From positions 46,337-110,336 of the forward strand of contig NZ_JAGGMI010000015.1 in NCBI RefSeq assembly GCF_017875235.1: 64,000 bases of DNA, in the 5' to 3' direction. The stretch comes from Asticcacaulis solisilvae. GTDB lineage: Bacteria > Pseudomonadota > Alphaproteobacteria > Caulobacterales > Caulobacteraceae. The position numbers were made by a program, and so were the translations under genes. How positions within the stretch are numbered: position 1 is the stretch's first letter; every line of letters begins with the position of its first letter. A model generated the notes under the pieces. The model did no database searches, had not been told where the DNA came from, and worked only from the letters and a program-made list of their open reading frames with translations. Positions 1 to 6,833 of this stretch are shown piece after piece.

Positions 1-7
1 CGAATTT

Positions 8-125
8 GAGAGACAAAACACTTTGTCCTTCTAAAATGACGTTTTTGATAGACAAACTCATTTGACTCTCTAAATGAGGGTCAAACAATTTTGTCTCTTC
101 AAATTTGTAAAATCTGAGAGACAAA
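8..125. promoter_or_regulatory. Array of palindromic sites upstream of the Fic gene
   Basis: Imperfect palindromes with 10-nt arms and a 4-nt spacer repeat here: GAGAGACAAA/TTTGTCCTTC (8-31), GATAGACAAA/TTTGACTCTC (47-70) and GAGGGTCAAA/TTTGTCTCTT (76-99). A lone half-site GAGAGACAAA lies at 116-125, 20 bases before the Fic start codon. The region is AT-rich, as expected of a promoter. Reiterated dyads directly upstream of a gene whose product has a C-terminal winged-helix-like segment suggest autorepression, but that is inference. Confidence 0.6.
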
Positions 126-145
126 GCACGGCGAGCGAGGCTGAG

Positions 146-1282
146 ATGGCGATCTCCTTACACGAACTGAATTTCGATAAGGCGGTTGACTATCATTACG
201 ATAAATTCCCGCCGAACAATCTGGACTACAGCCTTATTATCGGCCCCCTGGCCAAGGCTGTGGACGCTATCGCCCGCTTTGACCAGATGCTGAAAACAAT
301 GCACAACTCGGAGTTCTTGCTGGCGCCCCTGCGTAATCAGGAAGCAGTGATTTCATCGCGGATGGAAGGCACCGTCAGTACGGTGGATGAAATCCTGCTC
401 TACGAAGCGGAGTACGCCGAAGGGGAGGAAAACGAAGCCCTTGTCCGTTCCGAAGTCATCGAAACCATCCTGTACCAACGCGCCCTTGTAACCGCGCAAA
501 AGGAGTTGGAAAGCGGAAAGACAATATCGGAATGGCTGATCCGTTCCATGCATGCCAAATTGCTGTCGTTCGGGCGCGGCGCGGAAAAGTCGCCGGGGCA
601 ATACAAAGGCGAGCAGAATTATGTTGTGGATCGCTCTAAACGCAACGTGCTGTTCGTGCCGGTCAGCCCGGAAAAGCTCAATGACGGGATGCAAAATCTT
701 ATCGGCTATATCAATGACGACAGGATGCAAATCCTGTTGCGCACAGCCATAGCCCACGTCGAATTCGAAGCCCTTCACCCGTTTAAGGACGGCAACGGGC
801 GCCTGGGCCGGATGCTCATTACGCTGATGCTATGGCAATACGGGGTGATCAGCGCCCCGCATTTCTATGTCTCCGGCTACCTGGAAGAAGAGAAAGATCA
901 ATATATCGACTCAATGAAAGCGGTCTCGCAAAAGGACGACTGGACAAGCTGGTGCGTGTTCTTCCTTGGCGCGATGGAAAATCAGGCGATCCGCAATCTC
1001 AAAATAGTCGAGGATATTTCCGGCCTGTATGAGACCATGAAGCACGTTTTCGAAGACAAGCTTGGCACTCGGTGGCATTTGCGGGCGCTGGATTTCATCT
1101 TTGGCAATCCATATTTCCGCAACAACAAGTTCACCAAGCTCAGCGGCATACCTGAATCCACGGCGGCAAGATTCACCCGCATCCTGATAGATGAAAAACT
1201 GCTGATCACGCTTCAAGAGGCGTCCGGCAGACGCCCCGCCATGTATGCCTTTGAACCGCTTCTCAGATTGGTGCGTGTATAA
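146..1282 (+). CDS. Fic family protein (class II, N-terminal inhibitory helix)
   Basis: This 378-residue protein has the Fic catalytic loop HPFKDGNGRLGR at about residues 211-222; in this fold the His acts as base for transferring AMP (or a related group) from a nucleotide to a hydroxyl of a target protein. Residues 70-75 (SSRMEG) match the S/T-x3-E-G/N inhibitory motif placed N-terminal to the Fic core, so activity is probably self-restrained. The last ~70 residues (from KLGTRWHLRALDF) look like a winged helix, as in DNA-binding Fic proteins of bacterial chromosomes. The ATG at 146 is chosen because GAGG precedes it by a few bases; an in-frame ATG at 74 lies inside the palindrome array and is unlikely. 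No separate antitoxin gene is adjacent. The target is unknown. Confidence 0.85.
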   Translation: MAISLHELNFDKAVDYHYDKFPPNNLDYSLIIGPLAKAVDAIARFDQMLKTMHNSEFLLAPLRNQEAVISSRMEGTVSTVDEILLYEAEYAEGEENEALVRSEVIETILYQRALVTAQKELESGKTISEWLIRSMHAKLLSFGRGAEKSPGQYKGEQNYVVDRSKRNVLFVPVSPEKLNDGMQNLIGYINDDRMQILLRTAIAHVEFEALHPFKDGNGRLGRMLITLMLWQYGVISAPHFYVSGYLEEEKDQYIDSMKAVSQKDDWTSWCVFFLGAMENQAIRNLKIVEDISGLYETMKHVFEDKLGTRWHLRALDFIFGNPYFRNNKFTKLSGIPESTAARFTRILIDEKLLITLQEASGRRPAMYAFEPLLRLVRV

Positions 1283-1285
1283 CCC

Positions 1286-1987
1286 CTACTCCACCGCCCG
1301 GACTTTGACCGGCAGATTCACCGTCACCGCCGTAGAGCGCCCGAACAGATCGAGCAGCGCCCGCAGTCTCCCCATGCCGTCATTGGCCGTTACGACCGCG
1401 CGCAGGAACCTGCCCGCCGTCTCGATTTCGACCTCCGTGCCAGGCGTCAGAGAGGCGCGCCAGTCTTCCACCGGCACGTGGCGGCGTTCGCGCTCAGGCA
1501 CCCAGCCCGTCAGGCCGTCGACCGTCGTCTCACGCGCGCGGATGGCGTCGATCACCACCGGCTTGACCGCGCCGATCGCGATCCGGCCTTCGACGCCGTA
1601 GAGGCTGATCATCGGACGGATGGGCGTCTTCCCGTGCGCTTTGCGGGCAAAGACATAGCCGCCGAACAGGGGCTCGGGCACCCATTCGAGCTTGGTCGCC
1701 AGCCGGCCGTTGCGCATGGGACGGCGGCGGCGCAGGAGTTGAGGCAGGTAGGCTTCGTAGCCTTCGCGCGCCATGTCGGCCAGCATCAGCCGGATCGTCG
1801 CCGGGTCGTTGCGGTGGCGCAGCACGTACCACAGGCCGTTTTCGGCGGGGATATGCGGGTTGGGCTGGGCGCGTGGGGAAGGAAGAAGGCCCCCACCACC
1901 ATCTGCTCCGCAGATGGTCCCCCTCCCCACGTCGTGGGGAGGAGTGAGGGAGGGCGTGGCATTTGCCGTGCGTTGATCTGCGCTCAT
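1286..1987 (-). CDS. NusG/RfaH-like transcription elongation factor of phage type
   Basis: The 233-residue product has an NGN-like domain from about residue 50 (GLWYVLRHRND, LFGGYVFAR) and a C-terminal KOW-like segment (LTPGTEVEIETAGRFLRAVV), so it probably binds RNA polymerase and modifies termination. Its first ~45 residues are low in complexity and are encoded by an intergenic-type repeat (1886-1955), so they are probably not part of the fold. It is the last gene of the leftward phage-like operon and overlaps the preceding gene by ATGA, with GGAG upstream of the start. In related prophages such a factor precedes late genes; here only the convergent Fic gene follows, so its natural target transcript may be gone. 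Confidence 0.7.
   Translation of the reverse strand: MSADQRTANATPSLTPPHDVGRGTICGADGGGGLLPSPRAQPNPHIPAENGLWYVLRHRNDPATIRLMLADMAREGYEAYLPQLLRRRRPMRNGRLATKLEWVPEPLFGGYVFARKAHGKTPIRPMISLYGVEGRIAIGAVKPVVIDAIRARETTVDGLTGWVPERERRHVPVEDWRASLTPGTEVEIETAGRFLRAVVTANDGMGRLRALLDLFGRSTAVTVNLPVKVRAVE
1886..1955. repeat. G+C-rich modular repeat, copy within a coding region
   Basis: The stretch GGCCCCCACCACC...GGTCCCCCTCCCCA with an adjoining hairpin (CCTCCCCAC/GTGGGGAGG) matches the module at 24949-25010 (inverted) and 45115-45170. Elsewhere in the window the repeat is intergenic; here it lies in frame in the 5' part of the NusG-like gene. Confidence 0.6.
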
Positions 1988-2499
1988 AGTGTGTCTCCTT
2001 TGAAATCCAGAAATTCCCGCGCCTTCTTCGCCATGGCGCGACGGAAGGCGCCATGGCGCTGGCACTGCGCCAGAATGTCGCCCGGCTGAGGGACAAAGGC
2101 CGCCTTGGGGCCGCTGATCCAACTCTGCGCGGCGCGTTCCAGTACATCGCGCGGCCAGCTCTTAAGGCTCTGCCGCCACTGCGTCACGACCATGGTTTTC
2201 GAGGCTTCGGCGCGGCGGTCGAACTCGGCGTACATGATCAGAAGCCCGAAAATGACCTGCCCCAGTTCGGCGTCGCCGGCCGGCAGATTGTCCGCCAGGA
2301 CGCGTCTGGCGTCGGCCCGCAGGCGCTCCTGGTCGGGGTGGTCACGCAGAGCCTTCAAACTCAGCTTCGCCAGGGGCAGGTCCGCCAAATGCTCGGCTGA
2401 AAGCGGCGATGGTCGAGTCCTCGTTGCGCTCGGCGCGGGAGCGCTCGGCGCGGGTGCGGTAAGCGGCTTTGGTGTTTGGGGCATGGGTTGGCTCGGCAC
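1984..2499 (-). CDS. Phage-type protein of unknown function
   Basis: The predicted 171-residue protein has a Pro/Ala-rich N-terminus and a mainly helical body; the segment SWISGPKAAFVPQPGDILAQ recalls proteins in the replication region of alphaproteobacterial prophages, a resemblance from memory only. The start is uncertain: the GTG at 2499 has no good ribosome site and would make the gene overlap the end of the DUF1376 gene by 158 bases. An ATG at 2484 is equally possible. Its stop overlaps the next start (ATGA). No function is assigned. Confidence 0.6.
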   Translation of the reverse strand: MPSQPMPQTPKPLTAPAPSAPAPSATRTRPSPLSAEHLADLPLAKLSLKALRDHPDQERLRADARRVLADNLPAGDAELGQVIFGLLIMYAEFDRRAEASKTMVVTQWRQSLKSWPRDVLERAAQSWISGPKAAFVPQPGDILAQCQRHGAFRRAMAKKAREFLDFKGDTL

Positions 2500-3226
2500 G
2501 GTAGGGGTCCGGTGTCGGTTGGGTGCGCAGGCGGCGGGCTTCGGCGATGGCGGGCGCGAAGAAGAGCCAGCTTTTCGGGGTCAGGGGCTTGCGGGCATTG
2601 AGCAGCGTCGTGCGGACGCCGGCCAAGACGTCGCGCCATTCGAAACGGTCAACCTCATGCCAGGCCATCAGGACCGGTGCGGTCGTCCGCGGCCAGATAT
2701 CGCGGGCTGGATCGGCGCAACCGGTCTCCTTGATCAAGACATCGACCCACTCATCTTTCGCCGTGGGCCAGTCCGCCCTGGTCTCATCAGTATTTAAATA
2801 GTTTTGGTTGTGGTTTGGGTTATGGCTGTGGTTGGGGTTGGCAAGCGCCCGTTCTTCGCCCGCACCAACGCCCGTTGAGGCCACCGCGCTGATTTTGCTA
2901 CGCTTTTTGGCCACACTGGCTTTTCCGGCGTTTTTGCGCTGGGTAATCGCCTTTGTGTACTTCGCGTATTCCGCCGTTAGCCGCTTCTGCCTCAGCACGC
3001 CCCCCCTGCGCCGGAAGAAGCTGAGAATAGTGCTACGCATCCCGGTCCATTCGGCATCGCTGCATTGCGCCAGCCGCGCCAGACGATCATCGTCGGTCGC
3101 AAGCTTGCCGCCGCCGCGCCACATCGCCATGAGCAGCAACAGGTAGGCGCCGTGTTCGGACCGCGTCAGGTGCGTGGTGTCGGCCAGGTAGTCGCCGACA
3201 TAGAGCGGGATATAGGGCGCGGTCAT
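2342..3226 (-). CDS. DUF1376 (YdaU-type) phage protein
   Basis: The N-terminus (MTAPYIPLYVGDYLADTTHL followed by TRSEHGAYLLLLMAMWRGGG) is the characteristic DUF1376 opening found in phage and prophage replication regions, usually next to helicase-loader-type genes. The 294-residue length fits. A charged, Asn-rich linker around residues 130-150 (NPNHSHNPNHNQNY) separates it from a less conserved C-terminal half. The ATG at 3226 is chosen because it overlaps the previous stop as ATGA; longer readings upstream run through the preceding gene. A role in replication initiation is inferred from the family only. Confidence 0.75.
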   Translation of the reverse strand: MTAPYIPLYVGDYLADTTHLTRSEHGAYLLLLMAMWRGGGKLATDDDRLARLAQCSDAEWTGMRSTILSFFRRRGGVLRQKRLTAEYAKYTKAITQRKNAGKASVAKKRSKISAVASTGVGAGEERALANPNHSHNPNHNQNYLNTDETRADWPTAKDEWVDVLIKETGCADPARDIWPRTTAPVLMAWHEVDRFEWRDVLAGVRTTLLNARKPLTPKSWLFFAPAIAEARRLRTQPTPDPYRAEPTHAPNTKAAYRTRAERSRAERNEDSTIAAFSRAFGGPAPGEAEFEGSA

Positions 3227-3513
3227 TGTTGGGCCCTCAGCTCCGCGGCGACCGCGTCGGCGCCGTACTGCCGGATGAGGCACGCCACGCCATCGGCGAT
3301 GTCGGTGTGCCTGATGACGCGTAAGGAGCGCGATTTGCCGGGCGTCCGGGCGATATAGCCGAGATAGACCAGGCCGTGGATATGGCGGAAGACGGCGGTC
3401 TTGGCGATGCCGCACAGCCGCCCGATCTCTTCGTAGGACGGCGAAACCCCCTGGCTGGTCAGGGTGAGGATGGCGTCGAGGCAGCGCCGTTCGGCGGGGG
3501 TGATGCCGCTCAT
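3223..3513 (-). CDS. LexA-type winged-helix DNA-binding protein
   Basis: This 96-residue protein (start MSGITPAERRCLDAIL) resembles the N-terminal DNA-binding domain of LexA: a recognition-helix region (SPSYEEIGRLCGIAKTAVFR) followed by a wing (LGYIARTPGKSRSLRV). It lacks any S24 protease domain, so it would be a stand-alone regulator. It is coupled to both neighbours by ATGA overlaps and is expressed from the leftward phage-like operon, presumably as an early regulator. Confidence 0.65.
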   Translation of the reverse strand: MSGITPAERRCLDAILTLTSQGVSPSYEEIGRLCGIAKTAVFRHIHGLVYLGYIARTPGKSRSLRVIRHTDIADGVACLIRQYGADAVAAELRAQQ

Positions 3514-3740
3514 GCGCGCCCCCTGCCCGCAAGCCGCGTCACGCCGGCGCACAGGGCGTCGAACGCGTACATCGGCCACAGAAGCATGTCCACCGCCCAG
3601 CCCCACAGGCAGATGCGGCGCGCGCGATCGGTATCGGTGTCCATGAGGCTTTCGGCGTAGATGTGGCGGTGGCCGTCCAGGGCGGCGGAGACCACCCCGC
3701 CGATCGCGAAATAAAGCGCTGGACTCATAACGCTGTTCAT
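3510..3740 (-). CDS. Small membrane protein, first gene of leftward operon
   Basis: The 76-residue product (from the ATG at 3740; a TTG at 3752 and an ATG at 3728 are alternatives) has two hydrophobic stretches (MSPALYFAIGGVVSAAL and ICLWGWAVDMLLWPMYAFDALC). No family is recognised. It overlaps the next gene by ATGA and lies just downstream of the operator at 3843-3858, so it is the first gene to be repressed in the lysogenic state. Confidence 0.5.
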   Translation of the reverse strand: MNSVMSPALYFAIGGVVSAALDGHRHIYAESLMDTDTDRARRICLWGWAVDMLLWPMYAFDALCAGVTRLAGRGRA

Positions 3741-3842
3741 GAAATGTTCCAAGAGTGAGTATCCCTCGTTGAGTCGATCGAAAAGGCGCCCCGCGCCGTG
3801 ATGGAAATGACGCGGGGCCAGTTTCAGGGAGTCAGTAGCTTT

Positions 3843-3858
3843 GGCGGAAAATTCCGCC
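3843..3858. promoter_or_regulatory. Putative repressor operator (leftward operon)
   Basis: GGCGGAAAATTCCGCC is a perfect-arm palindrome (GGCGGA-N4-TCCGCC) of the same type as the operators at 4115-4132 and 4173-4190. It lies at the 3' end of the Cro-like gene, ~100 bases before the first gene of the leftward operon. Confidence 0.6.
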
Positions 3859-4103
3859 TATGGAGTGTAAGTCACGACCGGACGCGGAACTGCGGCCGGC
3901 CAATCCTCATCAGGCCAGTTGTTGGAGAACCAACTCATGACCTCATCGTACTTGCGGACCGTAAAGGCCCGCCCGTCCCTCAGGCGCCCGAAAAAGCGCC
4001 AGTCTCCGGCGGACATGTTGCCGACCGTCGCGTCCCTGAAGCCCCTTTTGGCCGCAAAGAGGTGCGCGCATGTCAGCAGATGAGTCCGAAGTTCGTAATC
4101 CAC
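3858..4103 (-). CDS. Cro-like helix-turn-helix protein
   Basis: The protein (81 residues from GTG 4103; 93 from a TTG at 4139) has a compact helical domain, with TCAHLFAAKRGFRDATVGNM and FFGRLRDGRAFTVRKYDEVM as the likely helix-turn-helix, and an acidic/aromatic tail (WFSNNWPDEDWP). It is divergent from a CI-like repressor with operators between and within the two 5' ends, the classic Cro position. The start is unresolved: GTG 4103 abuts GGAG, while TTG 4139 would put an operator inside the gene. Confidence 0.6.
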   Translation of the reverse strand: MDYELRTHLLTCAHLFAAKRGFRDATVGNMSAGDWRFFGRLRDGRAFTVRKYDEVMSWFSNNWPDEDWPAAVPRPVVTYTP

Positions 4104-4114
4104 CTCCGCACTAT

Positions 4115-4190
4115 AAGCGGATACTTCCGCTTTTGACAAGCGGAAAGATACGCGTTGCGGCCGATATTTTTAAAGCGGATATTTCCGCCA
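4115..4190. promoter_or_regulatory. CI/Cro operator region
   Basis: Two clear palindromes are present: AAGCGGATACTTCCGCTT (4115-4132, perfect 7-nt arms) and AAGCGGATATTTCCGCCA (4173-4190, overlapping the CI start codon). A weaker site AAGCGGA-N4-TACGCGT lies between them at 4138-4155. Three sites between divergent CI-like and Cro-like genes resemble a lambdoid right operator, implying CI autorepression by the site over its own start. Confidence 0.65.
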
Positions 4191-4867
4191 TGACTGAGAC
4201 ATTGACCGAATCGTTGCTGGCCAGGCGAATCCGCGCCCGCCTCCCCGTCATCGGCAAGAGCGCGGCGCGCGCCTCACTGGACGCCGGCTTCGGCAAGGAC
4301 TTCATCGCCGACATCTTCAAGGGCAAGAAGGACAGTATATACGGCGACAACCTGGCCGCTCTGGCGCGTGAGCTTCAGGTGCCGGCGGCCTACCTGACCG
4401 ACGATGACTTCGTGCTGGAAAACGCTCCGCTGACCATCCGCGACAGCCGCGTCGAAGGCGATATCGTCAAGGTGCCGCAGATCGACCTGCGCTTCGGCAT
4501 GGGCGGCGGCCAGCCGTTCGACGAGGCGGTGACCGAGGACGTGATGGACTTTCCGAAAAACTGGATCCGCCAGTTCACGACCTCATCGCTGACCCAGCTG
4601 TTCTTTGTCATCGGCGCGGGTGATTCCATGTCGCCGACCATCGGCGACAGCGACATATTGTTGTGCGACCGGACGCAGACCCAGCCCTCCATGGGCGACA
4701 AGATCTGGGCGATCACGCAGTATGGCCACGGCCAGATCAAGCGGTTACGGCCAACGCAGAACGGCTACCAGATCCTGTCGGACAATCCGCTGATCCCGCC
4801 CGACATGGCGGCGGACGGCTCGATGGAGATCATCGGCCGCGTGATCGCCATCGTCAGACGGGTCTGA
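4190..4867 (+). CDS. CI-like repressor, S24 peptidase family
   Basis: The 225-residue protein joins an N-terminal helix-turn-helix region (residues 1-65) to a C-terminal S24 domain. The nucleophile motif GDSMSPTIGDSDILLCD and the Lys in GHGQIKRL match the LexA/CI Ser-Lys dyad. No Ala-Gly or Cys-Gly cleavage site is evident in the linker, so RecA-stimulated self-cleavage is uncertain. The ATG at 4190 begins MTETLTESLLARRIRARLPV; an in-frame ATG at 4070 would run through the operators and is rejected. It represses, by inference, both divergent early promoters. Confidence 0.8.
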   Translation: MTETLTESLLARRIRARLPVIGKSAARASLDAGFGKDFIADIFKGKKDSIYGDNLAALARELQVPAAYLTDDDFVLENAPLTIRDSRVEGDIVKVPQIDLRFGMGGGQPFDEAVTEDVMDFPKNWIRQFTTSSLTQLFFVIGAGDSMSPTIGDSDILLCDRTQTQPSMGDKIWAITQYGHGQIKRLRPTQNGYQILSDNPLIPPDMAADGSMEIIGRVIAIVRRV

Positions 4868-4872
4868 TACTC

Positions 4873-4937
4873 CGTCCCTCCTCCCTGTGCCGCAGGCATG
4901 GGGAGGTGGCATTTGCGCCAGCAAATGACGGAGGGGT
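4873..4937. repeat. G+C-rich modular repeat, module A
   Basis: The element CGTCCCTCCTCCCTG...GGGGAGGTGGCATTTGCG followed by CCAGCAAATGACGGAGGG is nearly the same as the module at 45041-45102 and, inverted, at 22481-22547. It contains the small hairpin CATTTGC/GCAAATG. It follows the CI stop codon and abuts a truncated reading frame. Confidence 0.65.
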
Positions 4938-5252
4938 CCGTCGCCGGCACGGCGCCTGCGCGGACAGGCCCCCGACCGGTTCAAACGCAACGTCCGGATC
5001 TATGGCCTGCCGTGCGCGCGGATTTTCGGCCTGGAGGACCGTCTCGACTATGCCGGATTCTGGGCCACGAAACACAAGGCCATAGCGCGGAAGATCGATG
5101 AACATGGCCCCGAAATCCTGGGCGGCAGCGGGCTTATCGAACACGTGCGCATCGGTGAGTTCCGCCCGCACATCACCGACATCCTCACCATCATCGCCGA
5201 CACCTGGCAGGCGCGCACACTGGACGATTTCTGTGCATATGCCTTTGACTGA
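4929..5252 (+). pseudogene. 5'-truncated gene remnant
   Basis: An open frame ending in TGA at 5250-5252 encodes a protein-like sequence (DRFKRNVRIYGLPCARIFGL, later IEHVRIGEFRPHITDIL and WQARTLDDFCAYAFD), but no ATG, GTG or TTG start lies between the in-frame stop at 4926-4928 and this segment. That stop lies in the modular repeat, so the repeat probably replaced the 5' end. No family is recognised. It may be the tail of another phage-module gene. Confidence 0.45.
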
Positions 5253-5353
5253 CGCAAAAAAAACCAGCGGACTTGCAATCCCAGCGCGGACATGCTCATG
5301 TACAAAACATGAACATCCGGACGGGCAGCGCCGGATCATTTGGGGGCAAGCTT

Positions 5354-5890
5354 ATGAAAATCAAGGCATTGGTTGGCGCGGTTGTGATCGCCGCCGCGGC
5401 CGCCTGTGTGGGGCCGGTCAGCGCCATGGCCGCGCCGGATCAATGGGCCTTCTCGCGTAAGATGTCGGGCATCAGCGACTTCCTGTACGCCGAGAGCACG
5501 TGCGAAATGATCAATTACAAGGTCCACCCGGAAAGCTTCGCCAAACTGTGGGACCCGGCCGTCATCGACGCCATCCAATCCGGCATCCCCGCCGACACGG
5601 CCACACGAATCGCGGGCGCGGCCTTCGACGCGCGCGAAGCCGACAACAAGCGTATCATCAAGGAATTCACCGACACTGTCTGGACGGCATTTAACGATGA
5701 GGGCGCCGATGCAGTGATGGAACTTGTCAAGGATCATTTCGACTATATGGACGGCAAATGCCGGGGCTTTGCCGAGTCCCCGGAGTTCCGGGCGCTTATC
5801 ACCGCGCCTAACGACCCGGCCAACACCGCGGGCCTGATCCGCTTCGCACGGTCGGTGTCGGACAAGCTCAAGGAAGCAATCGCACAGTGA
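5354..5890 (+). CDS. Secreted protein of unknown function
   Basis: The 178-residue product begins with a signal peptide (MKIKALVGAVVIAAAAACVG, cleavage expected after SAMA). The mature part is helical and acidic with two Cys (STCEM, GKCRG) that could form a disulfide. GGGGG precedes the ATG at 5354 by about seven bases. I do not recognise a family. It stands alone between the phage-like module and a gene-free stretch. Confidence 0.65.
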   Translation: MKIKALVGAVVIAAAAACVGPVSAMAAPDQWAFSRKMSGISDFLYAESTCEMINYKVHPESFAKLWDPAVIDAIQSGIPADTATRIAGAAFDAREADNKRIIKEFTDTVWTAFNDEGADAVMELVKDHFDYMDGKCRGFAESPEFRALITAPNDPANTAGLIRFARSVSDKLKEAIAQ

Positions 5891-6187
5891 GGTTCAGCAT
5901 CACTCAGGCAAGACCTTCCGGCCCCTGGACCGTCGCCGCCTTGATGGCCGTGGCAGTGCTTAGCCGGTGGACTGCTGAGCAATAAATACGGCCCGCCAGT
6001 GAGTTGCGGCGTCTTGGGCGGATCGGGGCCCAATGCCGCTGGCTGGCCGGAGAAACCTATATCGGGCTCAACCGCTAGGCATCGTGGACATTGTGAACGT
6101 CTGGTACATGGCCAAGCCGGACTCGCTCGACGACAGTCTTTGAAGGGAGACGGCCGTAAGGCGCCAATGCGGTAGTGCGTTCCGCCC
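5891..6187. other. Gene-free interval
   Basis: About 300 bases hold no intact gene. Short protein-like runs occur in different frames, for example IVDIVNVWYMAKPDSLDDSL ending near 6142, separated by stops. This looks like decayed coding sequence but is too short to identify. Confidence 0.4.
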
Positions 6188-6724
6188 CTACTTCAGCCTG
6201 TCCTTCAAAGATTGCGGGCACTCCATCTTCCCGCACATCGCCACGATCATTTCCTTTTGCATCTGGACGTTCATCTGCGACATGCCGGCAATGGCGCGCT
6301 GGTTGATCTCGGGCACCTTTTTCAGAATGGCCCGGCCTTCCGGCGACTCGTAGAATTCGACCATGGCGGTCAGTTCGGCCTCGTTCAGTATCTCGCCATA
6401 GGCGGCGAAGGTGACCTCCTTCATCTTCGGCGTATATTTTTGCGCGACGCCCGATACGGCCTCGCTCATGATCTTCGTCTGTTCGGCGGTCATTTCCGGG
6501 AATATCTGGCGCATGCCGTCCATCGCGCTGGTCATGGCCGCCTGCGTGGACTGGTTGATCAGCTTTTCGAAGTCCATCGCCTTGTCCAGCCTCACCAGCA
6601 GGGCCTGCTTGGCGGGCGAGATCGCGGCGGGCGCGGCGGGCGCCAGATCCCCTGCCGCATGGACCGGCGTGACGGACAGGCTGAGGCAGGCCGACAGTAC
6701 GGCCATCGAAAACAGTTTGCGCAT
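6188..6724 (-). CDS. DUF2059 family secreted protein
   Basis: The 178-residue protein has a signal peptide (MRKLFSMAVLSACLSLSVTP, cleavage after VHAA) and a helical mature domain typical of DUF2059: two repeated helical blocks with FPEMTAEQTKIMSEAV and AELTAMVEFYESPEGRAILKK (the FYxSPEG signature). The family is periplasmic with no known activity. A GGGGAT site precedes the ATG. A Cys pair lies near the C-terminus (CGKMEC). Confidence 0.8.
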   Translation of the reverse strand: MRKLFSMAVLSACLSLSVTPVHAAGDLAPAAPAAISPAKQALLVRLDKAMDFEKLINQSTQAAMTSAMDGMRQIFPEMTAEQTKIMSEAVSGVAQKYTPKMKEVTFAAYGEILNEAELTAMVEFYESPEGRAILKKVPEINQRAIAGMSQMNVQMQKEMIVAMCGKMECPQSLKDRLK

Positions 6725-6833
6725 GGATTATCCCCGGTTGAATGCGTCACGATAGTCCCGTCGACACGCAGTGGCCAGACGGGCGTGTGTTAAATTTTTA
6801 CGACGGCCGCCGGTCTATGCGCTGCCTTATTCC

